From assembly GCA_030549335.1 (NCBI GenBank), contig CM060198.1, forward strand, positions 52,636,995 through 52,700,994: 64,000 nt of DNA. Direction: 5' to 3'. A program made the translations under genes and the position numbers. The DNA is from Pontederia crassipes. Lineage: Eukaryota; Streptophyta; Magnoliopsida; Commelinales; Pontederiaceae. The notes beneath the pieces were generated by a model. That model worked only from the letters and a program-made list of their open reading frames with translations, made no database searches and had not been told where the DNA came from. Positions 1 to 11,952 of this stretch are shown piece after piece. Position 1 is the stretch's first letter; every line of letters begins with the position of its first letter.

Positions 1-1440
1 TCTGCCCGACTCGAGTTTACTTTGGCCGAGGTATATCGGACGTTTCTCGAATACAGCTCGGGTTCTGGAGGCAGAAAACGTATTTTGACATATTGAGTTA
101 TAGTAAATAAGATTGTTATGGATATTAGTTATTTCAAATCGAATCATTATTATGCTTAATTTTATTGTCATTATATCTGACGTCATCATCATCATCATCA
201 TATCTGATCATATTATTTTCGTACTAGATGATGTTATTAGCTTATCTGATTATAGCATATCAAATTTGACTTCGTTGTCATCATATTGATCCTATTATTA
301 GCATATAATCATGTCATTGATGATAGTATCGATCTAGTAGTTTTCTTCCGATTGGGTCTTGTTAAATCACTAAGTTATTAAAAAATAAATGTGTTAAGTA
401 AACAAGATAAAAGTTGAAAGCTACTAGTTCTCCATGTATCCGCTAGTTTCTAAGTCATCTGAGTCATATTGTTATCGTTATTGATATTGCATGTAGCATA
501 TAGTGTATCTAAAGATTTGAAACGTCATCCTTTCGAGAAATTATAGCTATCCTGTGATTGGTTATGATCCCATGCCATCATGAAATTATTGTTAACGCTA
601 TTATTGGAGGGCGGTTTGTCATGGATTAATATCTCCTATTGGCCTACATGAAAGAGATATGTAGTTTTCCTTAATTGACTGAGGTTCCCTATTGTATTGG
701 ATAACTCCTATCATTAATAATTGAATTGATCAGTGAATTGATTTGAATTGTATCGTATGGATCATGATAATTTGCACACTAATGTTGATTGGGTTTGCCT
801 CCGTCCATTGCATTAAATTGTTATCGACTCATGACCATTGATTATTGAATTGGAAATAATTAATTGAACAGTGCCATATTGATTAGGTCTGTTGAAAATT
901 ATTAATGGATAATTATTATCGTTATTATTTCTTCATCAGATCTATAGTCACATTGATCCATAGTTATATCGATGCATTACTATGTGATCTGTTGCTTATT
1001 GATTTATTATTCTATAGATCCATTGTTACATCTTTACATTGATCCACTGATTTATTGGTTATGGTATTGTATTGGCCTATTGATCTATTGATATCATGAT
1101 CCATTGATTATCATGTAGTATTGTTCCATGTGCTCAATTGATTTATTATTCATATCTTGAGCATTATTGATTATTGTTTATTGATCACGGTTAGATCCTA
1201 CGTACTGAATATTTTTATTCTCATAAATTTCCCTATAATTGAATCCCTACAGGTGACTCAGCGCAGTAAGATGTTGCACATTATATAGAACTCTAGATTG
1301 AGTCATGTTAAATTGTTTGGTTTCTATTATTCCGCATTTTATAGTTTATATTTTTTATAAAATTATTTTATAGAAGATTGTGTACCGTCTCTGAGATGAC
1401 TCTGAGCACGTGAAAGTCACGTAAATTTAGGGGCATTATA
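1..1440 (+). mobile_element. Diverged LTR fragment, relative of the 52-60 kb element
   Basis: This AT-rich stretch follows, in the same order, the 3' half of the long LTR found at 52152-54758 and 57924-60542. Shared landmarks are the TGATCATAT-rich start, the phrase CTACATGAAAGAGA, the paired CATTGAT/TTGATT tracts, the TTTTTAT(A/T)CTCAT box near 1215, and the palindrome CACGTGAAAGTCACGT at 1407. It stops near GGGGCATTATA, matching the GGGGCGTTACA end of the intact LTRs. No primer-binding site follows, so it is a solo LTR or a 3' LTR whose start lies outside the window. It is clearly older than the pair at 52-60 kb. Family membership is seen by eye; percent identity was not computed. Confidence 0.75.
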
Positions 1441-2940
1441 ATTATAATAAAAAATAATATAATAATGTGTGGATACATTATAAAAAATAAAATATTGTTG
1501 AAAAGATGAGGATATAAATATTCTTATGTCTCAAAAAATATTTATGTTATAATTTTGGGGTGTTTTCAAGATAATTTTTAGAAAGTTGGGTTTCGGCATA
1601 ATGTTTTTTTATATTATCGGAATATTCCGCTATTCCATCCTATTATACTCTACCAAATGACCCCTTAGACCATTTGATTAGAAAATTTGAAATGAAATAA
1701 TCGATGCTTGAAGAGGATAAAAATATAAAACTATAGTATTTTATTATAAGTAAATATATTCTTATTATATATTCTATTTAGTTTGAAGAGGACAAAAATA
1801 TAAAAAATATAGTATTTTCTAATTTAATATTTTTAAATAAATGGTGTTCATTGTTATCGATATAATAATGTATGGTAAAATATAAAAAAATGTGATTAAA
1901 AGTTTTGAAAATAGTGCAGTGATTTTGGCTGTTAAGTGGTGATTTTATAGTATTTAAGATATTTTTTATAAAAATAAAGTTTGATCGATTAAATCTTATT
2001 CTTAATGATGTTTGAATACATCCTCTAAATTCAACATATTTCATCATTTATTCATCAATCAAATGATCCCTTTTAGGGTTTGCCATCAGTTTCTTTTTTT
2101 TTTTCACCTTTCCTTTTACTCTTTGTTAGGACTAACTAGTAACATTTGTAAAAATACTTCATTTTTTTCATTGCGATTAATTTCTCTATATCCTTGATTA
2201 ATTGTAATTTTTTCTATTTTGACTGAAAATTGTTTGACGTGATTCTATAAATTGCGATCCTTAGAAATTTTTTTGGTCATATAAGGTTTCAAATTTCAAT
2301 ATCTTAACAAAATGTTTGCGGCTCATTGTAAATATTTATTGGCTACGTGATGAAGACATATCAATAATTCATGATGAGGTTGAGGTTGAGTCAGGTTCGA
2401 CCGATATCCATCGATCCAAATGACTCGAATTAGGGTCGAATTATCGGGTTCACCGGATGCACCCAATCCGACGAACACTCCTCCAAACAAATGAGAAGGT
2501 TTCGATTTTGACGTTTGAATTAAACAAACCAGCTTAATTAGTTTATTTTCCGTAATCTCACGTATATACCTTGTGGATTAATAATTTAATTTATGCATTT
2601 AAATTTGTATGGCATGATTATATTTTGAAAAAGAACAAAGAAATTAAGTCATATGTCTAACTTCGATTTTGTCCAGACAAGTTTAAAGGAGTGTTTAGAG
2701 ATCAAAGTTTGCTATATGTTTTGGAGTTTAGAATATTTCTCTTTGGAATCTCATTTGTCACTATTAAGCATGTAATGTGAGACGATTTGAATTTGGATCG
2801 ATTTTTAATTTATTACAATTAAATTGTGTGAATTTTCGATCGAGGCAATTTTTCTTAATTTTAACATAAAGTTAAGAATAAACAAAATAATTTATTTTTT
2901 TAATCCATATTTTATACCCAATTATATATTCATGTGATCC
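1441..2940. other. AT-rich intergenic DNA, no gene seen
   Basis: Only short open frames without recognisable domains occur here. A 35 bp phrase starting TTGAAGAGGA(T/C)AAAAATA is present twice, near 1707 and 1781, as a small direct duplication. GC content rises sharply after about 2945, where the SDI1-like gene's upstream region begins. Confidence 0.6.
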
Positions 2941-2944
2941 AATA

Positions 2945-3346
2945 GAAGACCGCGCCAAAAGGGGTAACGCCGTGACGGCAAATGTCGTCACTGCCCACAG
3001 AACGTGATCAATTCCCGCGAGCGTGGCGCCGTTAGTTACTGATTACATCGCGACGCAGCCCGCCCACAATACAACCGAACCGGGTAAAGAGCCTACGGCT
3101 ACGAACCGCAGATTTCGACCCAAAGCGGTCACTTATAGTCGTCGGATGACCACCTCACCCACCTGATCTCGCGACACGTGGACCCGTCAGAATGCCTCTC
3201 TCCTACTACGTATCTGGATGCTTTCCCGTCCGGGTACGTGCAAGGTCTGCTTGCTTAATCAGCTGCTCCTTTCTCTCTCCTCTCCTGTCAATTGAGTAAA
3301 GGGAGCAGCGCAAAGAGCCCTCTCAGCAGAGAAGAGAGAGAGAGCA
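2945..3346 (+). promoter_or_regulatory. Probable promoter and 5' UTR of the SDI1-like gene
   Basis: The sequence changes from AT-rich repeat DNA to GC-rich DNA about 400 bases before the start codon. It contains an ACACGTGG G-box/ABRE-type core at about 3174-3181, a TACGTA core near 3207, and a CT-rich stretch (3265-3290) typical of a plant 5' UTR. No clear TATA box or published sulfur-response UPE box was recognised, so regulation by sulfate supply is only inferred from the gene family. Confidence 0.4.
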
Positions 3347-5789
3347 ATGGGAGAAGGAATTGGTGGTGCTGCCGGGAATTGGATGAGATCAGCAGCAGGA
3401 GGAGGAGGAGGAGGAGGGGAGAAGAAGAGCAACAAGGAGAATATGTTTCATGTAATCCACAAGGTTCCTCCTGGCGACAGTCCTTATGTCAAAGCCAAGC
3501 ACCTCCAGGTACATGCATCGACGCATGTTATGAATTGTCTTGAATCAGATGTCATGCCCCGTTTCTGCAAGTTGCTGATATTGGTGGGAACAAGTGCAGT
3601 TCTCACTATGCACACCAGAGTAGTTTTAGTGTACAGTATTTTTTCCTGTGATTTCTATGATCCATAAAGCTAACTTAATTTCTGTAGTTGTCATGTCGTT
3701 TTGTTCTCATTCAGTTTCTCTTCAATCTGTGCTGATTAATTAGCATTGTTCTTTGTTTAGATCCTTTTGAGCTCCATTGTGGATGTGTGTCTCTTGTGCA
3801 TGGACATAAGAACTACACACTGTGTTTGATTAGTTATTGTGTTGTTCAATTTGTGATGGTTCTTTGGGATCTCTTGCTTGCTTTCCAAGTTGAATTTTCC
3901 TTTAAATTTCTGTTGGCTGGAGATCTCTCATGTTTCCTGAGTTCCATATTCTTGCATGATTTATCAACATGTTCCTGAAAAAGCAACTAAAAGTACAATC
4001 TTGGTCGAATTGATTGAGGGGGCATATCACTGCATGATTCAGAGAAGGTTAATTTATGCAATGAATTGATAAAAAAAGAAAAATAAAGTTATGGAGTGTG
4101 AATAGGAAAAAACAGCCCTGACCGAGCATGGACCATGTCCAATTTGGAATTTGTTGGGGATGTTGATAGGGGCCACCATGTGGCAGAAGCCCCAAGGAAA
4201 AGGAAAACCAGGACTGTTCATACTAACAGAGGGAGATCGAGTCAACTGTTTTTTTGTCCATCTCGGTCGAAAATTAAGGGAAAAAGAAACAAATTTCCCC
4301 AAAGGCTGAAGCATCATTAGACTTTTCAAAACATGTTGTACACGGGAAAGATAAGCTGCAAGAGTCTACCAAGTCAAAATGAATTTTGCCAGATGTGTGC
4401 ACGTATCATCTTATGGCTTAAGCATAGACAAGATTCATATGGCAAATGTAGTAGTCATAGTGAAACAAGAAGAAACCACATCAGGAGATTATGTTTCTCT
4501 TATTCCAGGGCGAGCATAATCTGCACTTTGAAGATTCTTCAACTAATCAGTTGCCTTAACCAGACATAGAGGTTCATCCATGACAACACTCCTGTCTTCA
4601 TTTTTGATCATATAGTCTCGGAACTTATCTGAACATTGAACCACAAATATCTCTGTAGTGCCTTTTTGCTTCTATTTAGTACTGTGATTGCTTTTCCTTA
4701 CTGGATGCATTTGCTGAATGTGGTCTATTTACAAATGAATCAGCTAATGGAGAAGGACCATAATACGGCAATCTTATGGTTTTGGAAAGCCATCAACGTT
4801 GGGGATAGAGTGGACAGTGCACTGAAGGACATGGCGGTGGTGATGAAGCAGCAAAATCGGACGGAGGAAGCAATTGAAGCTATCAAGTCCTTCAGACACC
4901 TGTGCTCAAAACAAGCACAGGAATCCCTGGACAATCTATTAATCGATCTTTACAAGGTATCATCTTCTTTCTCATGTTAACAGAAAGCGCGAGAGCTTGT
5001 TAAGCATGAGATATATGAATCAAATTCGTTGTGCTAATGGCGGTGCAATGTTTTGGCTGATCCAGAAATGCGGAAGGATTGAAGAACAGATACAACTTTT
5101 GAGACAGAAGCTGCATATGATATATCTTGGGGAGGCCTTCAATGGAAAGGCAACAAAGACGGCACGGTCCCATGGCAAGAAGTTCCAAGTCTCCATCAAG
5201 CAAGAAACTGCACGGATACTGGTACTATAATTGATCAATTTAATTCCAAGTTATTACATTTGCATGAGTACGAAATTGCTTCATTATGAGGTCCATGGAC
5301 CGTTTCTTTTCTTTTCTCTGATTCAGATTCTGTGGCTGATGAATACTGCAGCATTTGTTGATTGTTTTCTCCTTTTGACAGGGAAATCTCGGTTGGGCCT
5401 ACATGCAGCAAGAAAACTACGATGCAGCTGAGGCAGTCTACCAAAAGGCTCAGCTAATTGAGCCTGATGCCAACAAGGCGTGCAACCTCGGCATCTGCCT
5501 GATCAAGCAAGGCCGCACCGACGAGGCATGCCGTGTGCTCAAAGACATTGTGCAACGCAGGTTCCCTGGTCCTGATGATGACAAGATTATAATCAGGGCT
5601 CAGGAGTTGTTGAGCGGGATCGGTAATCGGCTGCAGCAAGAGTTGCCGGCGCCGGAGGTTGACTTCAGTTTAGATGAAGGGTTCATGGAGAGAGTAGATC
5701 TTATCATGAACGAGTGGTCGCCCTTCAGGACAAAGAGGCTGCCCATATTTGAGGAGATCTCCACTTACAGAGACCAGATAGCCTGCTAG
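3347..5789 (+). CDS. SDI1: SDI1/MS5-like tetratricopeptide-repeat protein
   Basis: Four exons, all joined in phase 0: 3347-3508, 4744-4956, 5066-5221 and 5382-5789, giving 312 residues, close to the roughly 300 of Arabidopsis SDI1. The N-terminus ends in the family phrase PPGDSPYVKAKHLQ. TPR helices follow: AILWFWKAINVGDRVDSALK and EEAIEAIKSFRHLC (about residues 60-108), a QESLDNLLIDLYKKCGRIEE repeat, then GNLGWAYMQQENYDAAEAVY and ACNLGICLIKQGRTDEAC in exon 4. The C-terminus KRLPIFEEISTYRDQIAC is diagnostic of SDI proteins. In Arabidopsis, SDI1 is a nuclear-acting protein induced by sulfur starvation that binds MYB28 and represses glucosinolate synthesis; monocots lack glucosinolates, so its partner here is unknown. 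The longer paralogues MS5/TDM1 act in meiosis, but the length and tail favour SDI1. It converges on the bHLH gene, 576 bp away. Exon 1 contains a Gly run (GGGGGGG). Confidence 0.9.
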
Positions 5790-6365
5790 AAGTCAATTAT
5801 TGTTCTCAACTTGGCAGTGTATATAGATCTAGATAGGGACCAAATGGCGCTGTGGAGAGTAGACATCTTTGAGCAATTGAGTTAAGGCAGTCGTTTATAT
5901 TTTTCCTCATCTGCATGGCTCAAATATTTTGTACACCGAGACACTTTGTTTTGCTGTTTCATCAACAAGGATGCCATTTTGTTTACTGTCTGTGGATCAG
6001 CTGCCACGAGTTCTTGCATTGGCGGACTTTGATTTTGTTACCTCCTTATCTGCATTCGCTTTTTCTAATTTGATTTCAAACCATCTTCATGTTATCTCTG
6101 ACTACACGAGATAGAACAAAAAAACACAAAAAAACACTTGGCACTTCGATATACTTAAGGCAGGAACAATCAATAATGATCTATTAGAAAGATACAAAGT
6201 GTTTCAGCACCTTATCGACATCATAAACTACAGATGAAACTGATGATGTCTAGAGCAAAGTTAATACATAGCCTACCCAATGCAAATACCACTAGTCTAA
6301 ACCCATGGATTTATTTATCCAAGTACATGACACTTATTGGCGTATTTAAGATAAATCTGCTGTAA
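5790..6365. other. Convergent 3' regions of the SDI1-like and bHLH genes
   Basis: This short interval must hold both 3' UTRs and polyadenylation regions. It is T-rich on the plus side (5880-6100) and A-rich around 6113-6140. No separate gene was seen. Confidence 0.5.
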
Positions 6366-9300
6366 TTATGTTACTCTTTCGAAAGCGCCGCCGACGCCGA
6401 CCTGCATATGAAGCCATTCAGTAGCAGAACCCTGTCCATATTCCCTTGTTGTTGCCTGGGAATTGAACGCCAAGCTAGAAGCAGTATCATATGTCTCAGC
6501 ACCAAACTGAGGAAAGAAAAACTAAACGTTAGATTGATTTTTAGTGACTAATTAGGCATAATCCACAATTATCTCAGTTATAACAAAAAAGTAAAAAAAA
6601 AAAAAAACAGAACCCCCCAAAGAGGGACTTCATGGCGGAGGCACATTGCATGAAGCCAAAACAAAAGTCATCCATAGTAAGTGTTCCTCTGAAAAAAGTC
6701 AGTGTTAAGTTAGCATTTGTTAGTTGCACTGTGGTTATGAAGAGCACTAACAATCCTAAACGTATTGCTAAAGTTAGTTGCAAATTTTTAAAAATGGCAA
6801 GATGTTACAAGTGTTCATTTAAGTTACAAGTTTCAGTTACACACCCCCCAAAGAGAAAGATTTCATGAGTGTTCATTTAAGTTACAGGCTTTATCTTTTC
6901 TCATTTAGGTACAAATTTTCTAATATGATGTCATATACTTGTCCAGTAGCCACAGCTTACCGAAAAAAAAAACTCTCACAGCGCATGGTCCACCTATTGG
7001 TATCACATCCATATCACCATGTTTGTTAATAAAAGCTAGTTTATCATCATGACATCATTTGTGCAGTATGTTTAGTCATATCTTAGGCATCAAATTCTAG
7101 TTGAGAATTATAAGAAGATGAATAATCCAAATCATCAATAAAGTGTTACTTTAAACTAGCACCATGCTTACTTAAGCAGCAAGTTCAGTGAGTGAGTGCG
7201 AAAAAATTCTATGATGTGACCAAAAACATATCAGATGATGCATTGCTGCCATGAAAGTTAACAGAAATAACAAAGATGCAAGAAGCTCACATTTTTTTCT
7301 TTTCTTTTTTTGGAAGGAAAGGATCACATATGTGACATGTTATGTAGGATGGTACAAGAAAATTGATATGTTTAGGTTCTGTTTGCTTGGATGAAAATAT
7401 CTTCCCGGTTTTCTTGTGTCTGGCAATCAAGAACATCTTGATCAGCAATTGACCAAGAAGTTGGATACAGGGAAGATATTTTCCACTTCTGAAGAAGGAA
7501 AACATTTTCCCTCTTGGTCCTTCTTCAATGCTATAAGTATAAAAAGGAATTATATGTAGTTGTAATATAACGTTGTATTTGGTTAGACACAAGCTTGGTG
7601 GATGATTTTTGGATATCTATTAGACACCAGGGCATGATGCAGGATATCCGACGATGTTACCACTTGCATTTTGCATTTATATGGGCAATATGGAATTACT
7701 GGGTGTCTTTGGATGGAAACTACATTCAAAACAATCAACAACAAAGCCTTATCCCACTAGGTGGGGTCGGCTACATGGATCATACGACGTCATATTCGTT
7801 GATCCATGTTCATGAGATTCGACAGGGTTTTACGCTGGCTGTCGGGGCCTAACACAACCCTCCTCCTTTATCCGGGCTTGGGACCGGCTATAAAACATAG
7901 GCGGAGTTGGAAACTACATTATGCAAATAAATTTTTTTTTGAGAGCCATTATGCAAATAAAATTGTTTTGTATGCTTGTTCTCATTTGCAAGACTGGCTG
8001 TGGTATTGTAAGCAACAATGTACATATCCTCTTGTCTCTATCTCAAAAAATAAAAAAAGAACTGGATGTCAAAAAAATGCTTTCTCCGAAAAGTTTTTCT
8101 GTTTTCCTCTGCAACTTATTTTCGATGAAGTAAATTGCACCTTAACCACAAAACTTAAGGCTACCTGACAAGGAATCAATAATAGTTGCACCCCAACAAA
8201 TCAATGTGATCTGTTATTCAAGGGATGGTGGTCCAAAGTATATGTTTAAGCTTTGAGTAGAAAGAGAACAAGTAAATAAGTTTAATGCCATTTTGTGAAC
8301 TAACAAAATGCGGAGAGTAACATCACCAGCAGGACAGAAAGATAAAAAAACGTGGTTCCTCTAGTTCACGCAATATTTTTTTCTTGAGACGAAGTTCAAG
8401 CAATATATTCTTCATCAGTTTCTTGTGATTTTTTTTGAAGAGGCGTCGCTTGTGAAATTGACATACATACAAAGTTAATTAGCATCTTGCACCAGTCAAC
8501 TTACATCTTTGGGAGGGAAGACTTCGATTCCTGAGTTAACACGTGAATTAACAGCTTCAAGTTTCATAGATAGGAACTACAAATTCAGAGACACAATTAA
8601 ATTCAGTTGAAACAACTACAAGATAAACATAAGATAATACACACTGTATAGGAGAAAAATATACCTCAACCTGACGCTGCAAAGCCTGTATATAATTTAT
8701 GATCTCATCAAGAACCGATGCTTTGCCAATTACCTGATTAGAGGATAATTCGTATAAACAATAGTTGGAGAGTTTTGTCTACGATAAGACATAGTAAATG
8801 CATTGACACATGATTAAAATAGTCATGCACCTTGTTACATCCTGGAACCAGATCTTGAAGAATCTTCATTCGCTCACTTATCTTTTCTCTCCTTGCCTAT
8901 TAGAAAAGAAATAAGTAATATGACAACTCAAAGATGATTTCATTACCAAAATAAGACCTCAACATTTGATAATGTATCGGTTTATTCTAGAATTCTCAAG
9001 GTTTACACAGTAAGATATGCAAGTATTCTTTACAAAAAAGGACACGCAAGTATTGAGCCACTAATAATTGTTCTCTCTCATCTTATAAGGCAGTCAAAGG
9101 ATTCTTCAGCCAAAACTAAAGTTAAAAAAGAAGAGTTCAGAAACAATTTTTTGAGAGGGAAGAGTTCAGAAACAATGTCATGGCAACAACGCTAAATATG
9201 CTTACCCTTTCCGCCAGGCTATGGCTGTCTGTTGCTTGACCCCTTCTTGCTCTAACATGAATGTAGTCTTGCTTTGGTGGCTCAGTAAGTTGAGGATTTT

Positions 9301-11549
9301 GATCAGATAGTTTGTTACAAGTGCCAGAACTTGCCTCAATCTCAGTTTTAATGTTACCATTATCATCGGTACATTTAACAGCTTTGAGACATTTAACTTC
9401 GGTATCAGTCTGCAAAAAGGAAATCTTCACTCAAAGGACAAATATAGGAACTAGTTGTCCCAGTATATATTTTGTATGGACATGTAAATAGAAGTTCAAA
9501 CTTGAGAAATTCTAAGAGTATGAATAATGTACAAACGCTGCAAATAAAAAATCATGAAACACATGGTTATCAGTACTAGAGATATCAACAGGAAGTTATA
9601 TATCAAGTCCGGGAAAATGTGGAATAGTGCAAGATGAAAGAAAGAATCCATGCACAGTAATGGTGTGACCATATATTGTTCATATAACAGAAACAACGTG
9701 GACATAGATTTGTAAGAAAGAGAAAAATAGGAATATAGTTAAAAGTAAAACATTGCAAACATCAACCGTGAGATTGTTTTGGCAGTTACATATTTTTTTA
9801 CTATCGTCAAAGCCTTTCCGATATATTATTTGAAACTCCTGAGGACATTAGGATATGTGAGTTTGAAGTAACACGATGCAAATTCCAGACCACCACGAGA
9901 AATAAAAATCAGGCTTGTAAAAGATTTTTTCTATCGTCAGTCTCATATAGGCGATGCAAACTCCGCCTATGTTTTATAGCCGGTCCCAAGCCCGGATAAA
10001 GGAGGAGGGTTGTGTTAGGCCCCGACAGTCAGCGTAAAATCCTGTCGAATCTCATGAACATGGATCAACGAACTAATAGAGCGGAATGACATCGTATGAT
10101 CCATGTAGCCGACCCCACCTAGTGGGATAAGGCTTTGTTGTTGTTGTTGTCGTCGTCGTCGTCAGTCTCATATAGGTATATATTTGAAACATACGGATTT
10201 GTAGTATGCCTTCCTTAAATGAAGATAAGATGAACTATTATAGAAAACCATGCAATTATTGAACTATTTTTTTATTACTGCTCCTACTTTGTTCTATGTA
10301 GTATCTTCGATTATTGTGTTGGCCAAGGACATTAATTTATGTAAACAGAACAAAAGAAGAAGCCTATTAGAAATCACTAATTAAAGGAAAAGTATCCAAT
10401 GACTGGTTCCAATAAGAAGAGTAGATCAAATAATTTGGAGTCCGATTAAAAAAGGAAGAGGAAGGCCAAGGCGGACACTTGGCGAACTAATAGAGCAAGA
10501 TCTATTGGTGAATAATATACCGAAAGGTTTGGTTACTAATAGAGCGGAATGACGTCGTATGATTCATGTAGCCGACCCCACCTAGTGGGATAAGGCTTTG
10601 TTGTTGTTGTTGACTGGTTCCAAATAAAAGGTACTTTTCATGAAACAGAAAGAAAAATTTGAATGTACCATTAAACTTTTTATTGCAAACTAATATTGTT
10701 TATTTTTACGAAGGGAAGAAGGATGCCCAGAAGCTGCTAGTAATCCATAGACTAGTAGAAATGTTGAAGTGTCTCCATCAAGAAGAAATCAACATTTATA
10801 GCAGCTTCAGAATCAACAAATACATAGTCCAGCTAACAATGTCGAGCAGAAAACAAGTAATCACAACTCAGAAATATATAGAGGTCACCCACTCAAAATC
10901 CTCTAACGACTAGGCTATAACGAAGAACCTTCACTTTCTAATAATTAGATCACAACAAAGCTTCACGGAAAAAAAACCACTTTGCGGCATTCAGTGAAAG
11001 CATTAATTGATCACATTACGTTTTTTTCGAGGTAAATTAATCACATTATTATGTTCAATCCATATTTCATTTTTATCTGAGAAGCTCTTTAGGCAATATA
11101 TTTTTTGGGGAACTTTAAGCAAGATAACCATTAGGTACTCTAATTCCCAACTTGAAGCCTTCGCGGGGGCATCAACTAGGACCAAAATTGTCCAAACTAG
11201 AAACAGATCACAACTCGAGTTTCGCGCACTGTGCATCTTTATCCACGGAGAGAATACAGGAACCTAATGAAGCTCAAAAGGAGCGCGAAAGGAGTACCAG
11301 GTCATTGCCGCTACTGTTTGACGCGAGCTTCGAAGACTCGTCCTCCGACAACCCCGCGGCCGAAAAATCCCTCCTTTTCCTCCTCCCGGCCGCCGCCTTG
11401 CCCCCACCGCTTTGCTCCGTCACTGTCGACTCCTCCGCCGACGCATCCCCGCCCATCCGACCCATCCTGCTGAAAGCCGCCGGCAGCACTCCGCCCATGG
11501 GGAACTGCCACATCTCCGGCACCGGTGTCACCAACGACGGCGGATCCAT
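6366..11549 (-). CDS. BHLH79: bHLH transcription factor, bHLH79/BIGPETAL-like
   Basis: Six minus-strand exons, all phase 0: 11298-11549, 9206-9409, 8831-8896, 8665-8733, 8505-8576 and 6366-6506, giving 267 residues. The start MDPPSL and the early EMWQFPM and EESTVTE phrases match the bHLH79/BPE group. The basic region [20 protein letters not shown] (from residue 140) carries the H147-E151-R155 triad expected for G-box binding. Helix-loop-helix follows, with [11 protein letters not shown] and [17 protein letters not shown] split exactly at the two small exons as in the family, then [12 protein letters not shown]. The C-terminus keeps the group signature EWLHMQV. Members are nuclear dimeric regulators of cell expansion and growth; the specific target is not known here. 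Intron 1 (9410-11297) and intron 5 (6507-8504) contain RTE-related retroposons. Exon 1 is very GC-rich and the rest is not. Confidence 0.88.
7727..7907 (-). mobile_element. RTE-tail SINE-like retroposon, copy 1 (bHLH intron 5)
   Basis: On the minus strand it begins AACTCCGCCTATGTTTTATA and ends in the tail GTGGGATAAGGCTTTGTTG. It is bounded by a 13-base duplication TGGAAACTACATT at 7714-7726 and 7908-7920. It lacks about 12 bases (ATCATCGAGCGG) present just before the shared LINE-like tail in the other copies. It lies in the sense orientation relative to the host gene. Confidence 0.88.
9952..10158 (+). mobile_element. RTE-tail SINE-like retroposon, copy 2 (bHLH intron 1)
   Basis: It has the same 5' start (ACTCCGCCTATG) as the copies at 7727 and 21531. 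Its tail ends in TTG repeats that drift into GTC repeats. The 18-base duplication TCGTCAGTCTCATATAGG is perfect at 9934-9951 and 10159-10176, so both ends are exact. About seven extra bases (CGATGCA) precede the common 5' start. It is antisense to the gene. Confidence 0.92.
10413..10610 (+). mobile_element. 5'-truncated RTE LINE 3' end (bHLH intron 1)
   Basis: This copy matches the last about 200 bases of the LINE at 17542-20092 (from AAGAAGAGTAGATCAAATAA onward, nearly identical), including the end of its reading frame and the TTG tail. It is flanked by the 13-base duplication TGACTGGTTCCAA at 10400-10412 and 10611-10623. It represents an ordinary 5'-truncated LINE insertion and, unlike the SINE-like copies, carries LINE coding sequence. 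Confidence 0.93.
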
Positions 11550-11952
11550 CTCCGAGGAGTGGCTCCGACCGGTTCGATTCTTCCGAAATCGGGGACGCCT
11601 AGCTCAGAAGTGCATAGAGATCAGCAGATCTGTGCGGCACCAAGAAGAGGGAGGGAGCTCCGAGAGTGAGCAGTGGTATTCTACTGGCTTGAAGAGTGTA
11701 GAGAGGAGAGTAGATGTTGACTGCCTTGGATTTGCCCACATGGTGTTTGGTTCGGTTCCCCACTGTAGCATTTAATAGGCGCCCCAGCGCGAGCGCCGGG
11801 CGCGAGCAGTCCACGCCAGCCGCTGAGCGAGCGATCGACCGCTGCATTGTCACAGCCCCAAGTCGCTTTCATCACTTTTTTTAATCAGATGATTACACGC
11901 GCAGATCTCTCTTTACTTTTTATAATAATAATAATAATAATAATAATAAGGA
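11550..11952 (-). promoter_or_regulatory. 5' UTR and proximal upstream region of the bHLH gene
   Basis: GC-rich DNA continues to about 11860, consistent with a 5' UTR and core promoter for the minus-strand gene, then ends in a TAA microsatellite (about 11925-11950). No confident TATA element was identified. A transposon-like inverted-repeat element lies immediately beyond. Confidence 0.35.

Noticed and set aside
7806-8168. 120-codon plus-strand frame
   Set aside because: It is largely the complement of the SINE-like retroposon plus intron sequence.
11152-11775. 207-codon plus-strand frame
   Set aside because: It is antisense to bHLH exon 1 and its 5' UTR; the minus-strand exon has the family sequence and correct splice sites.
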